Shown in pieces: positions 58,401 through 64,000 of a DNA stretch of 64,000 nucleotides. The position numbers and the translations under genes are program-made. The notes under the pieces were generated by a model that was not told where the DNA came from, did not search any database, and worked only from the letters and a program-made list of their open reading frames with translations. The stretch is from Pelodera strongyloides (Eukaryota; Nematoda; Chromadorea; Rhabditida; Rhabditidae), in assembly GCA_036852015.1 (NCBI GenBank), contig JAANDG010000120.1, positions 1 through 64,000 of the forward strand. Direction: 5' to 3'. Every line of letters starts with the position of its first letter. Within the stretch, counting starts at the first letter, position 1.

Positions 58401-61026
58401 TGTGCTCGTGCAGCTTGACGACGAAGAAATCCTTCGTGGCGTTGCTGCGGTGTCTCGGCATGACGAACCATGACGTGAGAGAGTTCGGGAAGACTTGGGC
58501 TTGATTGCCAGTACCTTATAATAGGGTAGGCGACAGCCGGAAATCATAAAACACATGATTGGGCGAAAATAGTTGCTACGGGGTTTGCCAATACGGCCCA
58601 TAAGGTGAAAGGTGGCGGGTGCGATGCTATATAATGATATGATCTTACTTAGAAACAAAATAAAAGCCACTCACCCGGTTATCCTCTTTCACGTTGAGAG
58701 TATTACGAAGCGTTTTGATGTCATTACGGCGGAATGCTTCGGATAGTTCTTCTCGAATGAATGTCTTCAGATCAGGGAATAGATCGGCTATGGTTTGGCG
58801 AATAGAAGTATCGGGACGAGAAATGGGTGTTGCATTTTGGTCGGTAGGGTAGATCATTTCGGTGGACACACAACAGCTTACATGGGAAATGAAAAACCTC
58901 GATATGTGCCCGATTTTCGCAAAAATAACCCCGATATGTGCCCGATCAAGTCCCTCAATTAATCGGGCACGGGTCGGGCACATATCGGGGTTTTTCAAGA
59001 ACGGCCCGGCATATATCGGGAACTGATCTGGCACATATCGGGGTTTTTTATGCCACATTCGCTACCAATATTGTTGCAATTACGGTAGCGACAGCAATTA
59101 AAAGAATACAATAAACGTTTAAGCTCCTCCCACTCCGAATAAAGTTGCAACTACGGTACGAAAAAGCAAGTAAAAAGAAACCTCCATAAACACGTTTGTG
59201 CACAAAAACATTTATAGAACTGGAAAACGAACAATGTGATACAGTATTGATTAAAGTAAATAGGAAATAAGCGGAGGGAAAACCAACAAAACAATTTAGG
59301 GCTGTAATCAACTAAATTGGAGATTAACAAAGTCCTGTTTAAGCCAGTGTACAGTTTCTTTACTTGTAAGAATAGGGTTTGCGAAAGTAGAGAATTTAGG
59401 GCTTTAAGCGTACGTGTTCAATGCATTAATCATTAAAAAGCGGGAATGATCAGCGCTAGAATAACTAAACAGAGGTGTATAATATGGACCAGGAAGGCCT
59501 CGATTTCGAAATTCTATATTAACGCTACAATAAGAAACAAATGAAGGCAGTCATAAATAAAGAACACTAACAGGATATTTATTAAAACAGGGAAATCCAC
59601 CACTATCCATTATGCTTCCAAAGTGGTTTCTTTCGCGCGCGGCTGCTTCGAATGATTCAATCGTCCTGATATAATATCCAAATTGTGTGGGAGACCATTT
59701 CGAGTTAACTGTGCCCTGAAATAGTAGCAATTAATATGATAAGGTACAAACCACTACTCCAGTAGCAATCCCTGAAACGCCATACATACGCTACCATCTA
59801 TAGTCAAGCCTTGCAACTAAATGATATGAACACATACCTCCATCAAGAAAGGTTGAATGCGGCATAAATTCCATTGGCTCCATTCCCATACTCCCGCGTA
59901 ACAATGAAGCCTGGAAGCCGGCAGAGCTTAGAGAGTACACAAATACGCGATACAAATAGTAATACAGAATATAGAGTGGAAGTTAACATATTGAAGAAGA
60001 TATGTATTTTTTACAGTTCACGGCACACTTTCCTAATCACAACGTCTAACGTAGACGGCAATGCACCAAACATGTTAGCGGAAACAATAATAGAACGTTC
60101 AAAGCTGCATAATGTATTAATGTATCGAAATAAACAAAACATAACAAGTTCGCGGACTTGGGAAAATATTCGAAATTCAAATAGCGAGCTAGCACGTGCT
60201 TGCGTTGCGGTCCCAAACACGTGGAAGGATTGATCTGGCACATTTCGGGACCTGATCGGGCATATATCGGGGTTTTTCAAATAATCGAGCAAATTTCAGG
60301 CCTTGTTCCTGAAATGTGCCGGATTATTGGTGATCGGGCACATATTGGGAACTGATCTGGAACATATCGGGGTTTTTTGCAATAATCGGGCATATATTGG
60401 GGTTTTCACTTTCCTGTGTATCTGCCAAGGCAGAAGTTAGGAATGGCAGAGGGTAGGAGTGGGCAGAGGATAGGAATGCTAATTTGTTGAGGCAGATATC
60501 AGTTTTGCTTTTAGCTTAACGCCACGTTGACATGCCAATGGAACGGACATCATTGGCCTGTAAAAGTTATCGAAATCAGAGATGGTAGACTGGCGAAAGT
60601 ACAATATGAAGTCAGTGCACATGAACTGTTGTTTTGTCTCTGTATTTCCCCACGTAGTTGCTTAGCGTCTGGTTTAGCTTTCTAGTTTGCTTTTCATTTA
60701 GGGATGGGACGGAGAGCCAGATGAGATTGAAATTGTTCCTTACTCCCGTCTTCGGAAAGGTGACCGCGAATCACTGGCCAAAGGCCGCGTAAGTTTTTTT
60801 TGCATTTTTTTTTTGAATTTTCCGTCAAGCAGCAACTATAGTTTGCACGTCTTATTTTACTTTTTGCTCTGCAGTTTAATTACACGTCGATTTTCAGTCT
60901 TAGTCATTGAAACCCCGAGTATCGCGAGAGCATAATTTACGACTTATCGTATTTTAGGCCCTTGTCAGGAAATGGCACTCCACACAGCAGCCGCCAAAGC
61001 CGAAAGGCAATAAGGCACCTCGGAAG
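55407..61026 (+). CDS. Tandem Tudor-knot/chromo-barrel-like protein, at least eight exons
   Basis: Exons, all in phase 0: 55407-55505, 55622-55696, 55825-55872, 56403-56459, 56637-56738, then after a 3.8-kb intron 60515-60610, 60702-60788 and 60958-61026. Module 1 reads QNATVMVEWGGDYYEAVIKK, then GWDSDERVKYRRLARA, then RIREKWFKEKKRPKM. Module 2 reads LNATLTCQWNGHHWPVKVIE, then GWDGEPDEIEIVPYSRLRK, then ALVRKWHSTQQPPKPKG. Tudor-knot and chromo-barrel folds show just this W.G..Y/W.A.V, then Y.GWD..DE.V...RL, and usually bind methylated histones or nucleic acid. Exons A, B and C of the two modules correspond one to one. The basic exon C may contact nucleic acid (inference). The start is not seen. 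The GTTGCG donor at 56739 is poor, and reading on gives a stop at 56748-56750, so modules 1 and 2 might belong to two genes. Confidence 0.55.
55912..56255. mobile_element. Decayed copy of the 54019-54495 MITE in an intron
   Basis: Shares ACTTTAACAAAGAGCA, CTTTACCTAGGGAACATATT, TGAAACACACTGTTTTCC and the ending ACACATCCTTTTAA. The arms pair less well than in 54019-54495. It lies in the intron between the third and fourth Tudor-gene exons. Confidence 0.65.
56760..58100. other. Intron sequence with repeats, no further exon seen
   Basis: 57130-57530 is the inverse of 24980-25480. 57690-57775 is tRNA-like on the minus strand. A block near 56900-57010 (GTTGTCATTTCTAAGAATGAT, ATCTACGCGGCTTTTACCGA) resembles the 3' part of the LINE at 28.2-28.3 kb, so a LINE fragment may be here. 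Confidence 0.45.
57690..57775 (-). other. tRNA-derived SINE-like segment
   Basis: On the minus strand GTGGCAAGGCCCTTGCTCAC precedes GGTTCGATCCC, an exact B box (57716-57726), followed by GGCCCGGAACCCCCTCACCCC. The A box is not exact. Typical of tRNA-derived repeats; not a folded tRNA. Confidence 0.45.
58111..58857 (-). CDS. Three-exon 146-residue protein, antisense inside the Tudor-gene intron
   Basis: Minus-strand exons 58675-58857, 58401-58514 and 58111-58254, all in phase 0, ATG to TGA. Exon 1 starts MIYPTDQNATPISRPDTSIR and continues TIADLFPDLKTFIREELSEA; exon 3 reads VLVKEAIAGAEQLSSADLTM then LDIIACIAETLKKNRQIRAL. Donors GTGAGT and GTAAGA are good; acceptor CCCCTCAG is good, but ATTATAAG before exon 2 is weak and exon 2 is Ser-rich, so exon 2 may be wrong. 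The ends look helical. ACCGAAATG is a good start context. A fold-back element begins 26 bp upstream of the ATG and may have replaced the promoter. No family recognised. Confidence 0.4.
58883..60413. mobile_element. Fold-back element with TCGGGCACATATCGGGG-type subrepeat ends
   Basis: The left end starts GGGAAATGAAAAACCTCGAT and the right end is the imperfect complement ending GGGGTTTTCACTTTCC. At both ends words of the type CGGGCACATATCGGGGTTTT recur in both orientations (58893-59047 and 60230-60400). The interior (59060-60225) is mostly unique, with a 119-codon plus-strand frame at 59874-60233 that is not recognised. No transposase motif. Confidence 0.7.
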
Positions 61027-61150
61027 GTGAATAAGGTGAATCGTTTGAGAACTCTAGAATATGCAAGCTGCGCACAACCTCTATAAATAAACACGTAAAT
61101 TGTCGTAAATCGTCGTAGTGCGGCGTTTGTTGAAGGCCATATCAAACCTG

Positions 61151-61303
61151 AGTCGGTATTTTAACTGAACTTTTCCATCTCGAATCCCATCTCGGAAGAG
61201 TCGTACAGTAAAGAAATAGCATGGAAATTCGGAGATCGAGACAATTAATTCCGAGATGAAATTCCGAGATGGAAAATTTCAGTTAAAATACCAACTCTGG
61301 CGA
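61151..61303. mobile_element. Palindromic MITE, ~150 bp
   Basis: GAGTCGGTATTTTAACTGAA opens one arm and TTCAGTTAAAATACCAACTC closes the other; CCATCTCG and CGAGATGG words recur within the arms. Located just after the last firm Tudor exon. Confidence 0.8.
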
Positions 61304-62620
61304 AAACCTCGATTGGCATAATGCTAATAAGCCGAAACAGGTGTGCCACCAAGCGAAAACGTAGGTGAACATTCACAAACAGATTATATAATGTTTAATC
61401 CGGTCCGCTGACCACAAAAGGTTCAATCGCATCCATTCAGGTTAAGCGGAAGGTTTAATGTAATTTGTGTGTGACGAAAGTGGTAATCTGTGCCCAACTC
61501 ACTTGTTTCTCTTGATGGTTTTTCAGTTTTTTTTTATCACGCTATCTGATTCGAAATAGGTTTGTACATTCTTTCACGGTTTTACTCACTTCTCTGGAGT
61601 CTACAGTGCAATGCGATTAAAGTGAAAGATATATTTTTCGATTGTTATTATGCTTGCTACTACGATTTCTCCATTAATATAAATTATTTGTCGTTGAAGA
61701 CAAACAGTGCGTACAATTACATTTATGGTAAGAATATGTTTTCAGAAGTATTGTATGTTTACCGAATGTGCCATATTTTTAACGATCTTTATCTCGTAAA
61801 TTGCCATACAAAGACCGTCAATGACTACTTGTATGTTATGTTTTCAATCTTTCTGATTTACATGCGAACGATAGCCGACAATATATCCATTGGACGCAAT
61901 CTCCACAAGCTAATTTAAAATATGAACATTTTTCCAAATATACGCGTAACCTGGATTCTTTCAGAACGATATTCTCCTTCAACGAAATGGAGTTTCTTTG
62001 GGCCGTCCGATTAAATGATTAAAAGCAAATGTATTTCCGTCCTTTTGATAAAGTATATACTTAGAAATGTATCGTTTTGTTTCGGATTGTGGTGTGTTCG
62101 TAGACGCGCTTTCGCCTGCCCGCCTTTCTTTCCTAGCTTCATTCTTACTGTCTACCTAATTTCATATTTTTTCTGGAAGGGAAGTAAGCGAAAGCAGTCG
62201 GCGAAGTTTGCGGGAAAAAAACAAGACTATGTCGGCATGCAAGCATATGTTATGATTCCCGAGGCGTTTTTGTGCACACCTTCACACACATTTGATCATA
62301 TACGTTTGAATGCGCGATATGACGATATCTCAATTTTAATCTTAAAAAGCGACAACACCCGTTGTTTCGGACAAAATACCACCTCTTTAACAAAATAATG
62401 TACGCTTTGTCACCTTCTGAGCATGGACAAACAAAAAAAATTAATTGCGCAGCCACGCGAAACTCATTTGGCTCCTTTTTCAAACATCATTTTGCCTATT
62501 TTTGGAGAGTAACTTGCAATCAAATTTCTTGGAAGGGTTAGCATAAACATATAAATTGGTATGCATGACTCACAGCGAGAAAAAAACGAGCTTGATTAGT
62601 AGTTGACGGCCCGCCCCGTG
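61304..62620. other. AT-rich stretch with two unrecognised open frames
   Basis: Frames of 118 codons (61562-61918) and 127 codons (62015-62398) are open on the plus strand. The first is rich in Y, F, I and N, as expected of AT-rich chance frames. The second ends in a more protein-like part (KFAGKKQDYVGMQAYVMIPE). Neither has clear splice signals or a known relative. May be intron of the Tudor gene. Confidence 0.3.
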
Positions 62621-62655
62621 GAAGGGGAAGGGGGTTAGATCTATGATCATTGTTT

Positions 62656-62775
62656 CCAAGCTTGTTCCCAGGATTCTCCGAGCTTGGACCCAGTAAAAAC
62701 CCAGTAGAATTGTATTGTTTTTCTACTGGGTTTTTACTGGGTCCAAGCTCGGAGAATTCTGGGAACAAGCTCGGA
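62656..62775. mobile_element. Palindromic element, ~120 bp
   Basis: AAGCTTGTTCCCAGGATTCT through GACCCAGTAAAAACCCAGTA is mirrored by TACTGGGTTTTTACTGGGTC through AGAATTCTGGGAACAAGCT. Arms about 50 bp with two or three mismatches; loop about 15 bases. Confidence 0.85.
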
Positions 62776-62779
62776 AACG

Positions 62780-63715
62780 CACTCTCGCCGAGGAGAGCGC
62801 AGACAACGATACAATTCCCACCACCCGCCGCACCGCGGCAAAAAACCGCCGCCCGTATAAAAATAATAATAAAATGTATTTATTTATTTTAAAATGACAA
62901 AAGCGATGCCAAATACAATAAAAGGAACATGTTTGGTCATACAAATACTATCCTTATCTTATACTCATTGTTTTTCTAGACTAAAAAAACGTATACAAAA
63001 ATATTACGAGCTATACTATTATTACTATTGTAACGCATATACATCACACATATTACGGCTTAGTATTAATATTATTAGTGTAATGCATACATAGTACACT
63101 AACTAATATTCGTACTTTTCGTATGTGAAACTGCATAAAACAAATAACCGATGGAAATTATTAACGTAGTAAGAAGTCCACATCACAGCAACAATTAACA
63201 GCTACTAATACAATAGCTTAAAAAAATTAAACTTAGGGTGGCTCGAGTCCTACTTTTACATTTTAAATCGAGAAATCAAATAGAAATCTAGGGATTCGCT
63301 AAGTGCCTATGAGTAATTTAGAGCATCTAATACGAAAAACTCGACTATCAAGTAGATTATTCGCCACGTGGTTCTGTGTCCGGAGCTTAGCACCTTTCCT
63401 CTTTCCTCCACGACCCTCGTAACGAGTAGCCCCTGAAATCATTAAGCTTTTATATTTCCCAAGTCCCCAGAAATAGTAGATATCACGATATTTAAAGCGG
63501 TACAAAACATATACTGGTCATACTGATAACTGCATTCCCATATATTGTATGCAAATGCAAATTCAACGTGAAAACACACATTTCGAGCAGCTGTTTGCAT
63601 AATCTACGCGTACACGGGCGAGAATGCTGCACCATACGTTGCAGGCCGTTATACCGCTTTAAAAATGTAAAGGTTAAAACAGACCCCTAAGTTCCCAATG
63701 AGTACGAACAACACC
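62780..63715. other. AT-rich non-coding stretch
   Basis: Contains GC-rich CCGCCGCACCGCGGC near 62825 and then long AT-rich sequence with ATATTATTA-type runs. No supported exon, RNA or repeat with another copy in the window. Confidence 0.35.
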
Positions 63716-63720
63716 TGCAG

Positions 63721-63837
63721 GAAAGTGAAAGGCGCACTATTCAGCAAATGGAACTGGAAAACAAAATATACCTTATGCAGTGGGGAAGTGAACATTATCT
63801 TCTCTTTTTTTTTCCAGTGGTCAGTGGATCGACCTGA
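63721..63837 (+). CDS. Possible third Tudor-like module, ends at a stop
   Basis: After acceptor AACACCTGCAG, a phase-0 frame reads ESERRTIQQMELENKIYLMQ then WGSEHYLLFFFPVV and stops at TGA 63835-63837. The IYLMQWGSEHY part has the spacing of the first Tudor exon (ATLTCQWNGHHW). A strong TTTTTTTTTCCAG lies inside at about 63804-63816 and opens WSVDRPEIIGYILLKKKQSA, which resembles the GWDGEPDEIEIVP exon. The two parts are only 30 bp apart if spliced, too short for a normal intron. It may be a degraded or differently spliced module of the same gene. Confidence 0.3.
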   Translation, partial: ESERRTIQQMELENKIYLMQWGSEHYLLFFFPVVSGST

Positions 63838-64000
63838 AATAATAGGGTACATATTATTGAAAAAAAAACAAAGCGCTTAATTATTTTTCGCCGATCGTTA
63901 GCTTAGGAAAGGGCACACTCATTTCTAAATCCAAATCCAACCAACAAAGGGTAAACATAAACCACATATATATAGGGGAACGGGGTAACAATATGAAGAG

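Noticed and set aside
60011..60292. Minus-strand frame of 93 codons
   Set aside because: Lies in the fold-back element and overlaps an equally open plus-strand frame; neither has motif support.
61562..62398. Two open frames of 118 and 127 codons
   Set aside because: Composition is that of AT-rich DNA, there is no recognised motif, and no second copy or splice signal supports them. Described as a stretch only.

Overview
This is a window of animal nuclear DNA, most likely from a nematode. The reasons are multi-exon genes with GT-AG introns and short TTTCAG-type acceptors, two non-LTR (RTE-like) reverse transcriptases whose C-terminal RWAGH..R and GRPPTRWAD motifs I know from nematode elements, a Tc1/mariner element, and repeats inserted into repeats. 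There is no bacterial gene organisation, rRNA operon or CRISPR array. The species cannot be named from the sequence. Nearly all long open frames here are chance frames in repeats. The real coding sequence lies in short exons, which I joined by hand where acceptor, donor and reading phase agree.

Layout. 1-1.98 kb: truncated end of a MITE, then a fold-back element built of GGGACGG subrepeats. 1.98-9.55 kb (+): a 13-exon gene, phase-consistent throughout, whose C-terminal half looks like a divergent phospholipid scramblase; one exon has been duplicated with its introns. 9.56-10.84 kb: a TIR element with nested palindromes. 10.87-16.83 kb (+): scattered exons of an unrecognised gene inside a tandemly duplicated repeat. 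17-19.4 kb: MITEs and a three-exon gene (-) for a small basic protein. 19.4-23.0 kb: a Tc1-like element with ~520-bp TIRs, split by a LINE and carrying a MITE in one TIR. 23-31.5 kb: dispersed repeats, a four-exon Lys/Glu-rich gene (-, 25.87-27.60 kb) and a second LINE with a clean target-site duplication. 31.8-33.1 kb (+): exons of an unrecognised gene. 33-41 kb: duplicated dispersed repeats. 41.27-45.52 kb: a 4.25-kb element with subrepeat-bearing TIRs. 45.7-52.2 kb: a satellite of four ~1.42-1.46-kb units plus a diverged edge. 52.3-55.4 kb: tRNA-headed repeat, a hammerhead-like ribozyme core and a palindromic MITE. 55.4-61.0 kb (possibly to 63.8 kb): exons coding tandem Tudor-knot/chromo-barrel-like modules, with a small antisense gene and a third subrepeat fold-back element in the large intron.

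The genes show no common pathway: a membrane-lipid protein, a probable chromatin-reader-type protein and several small charged proteins. The most unusual features are three separate elements whose inverted ends are arrays of short subrepeats, exon-level duplications in two genes, and a satellite sharing its core with dispersed repeats. All gene models are hand-made and need transcript evidence.
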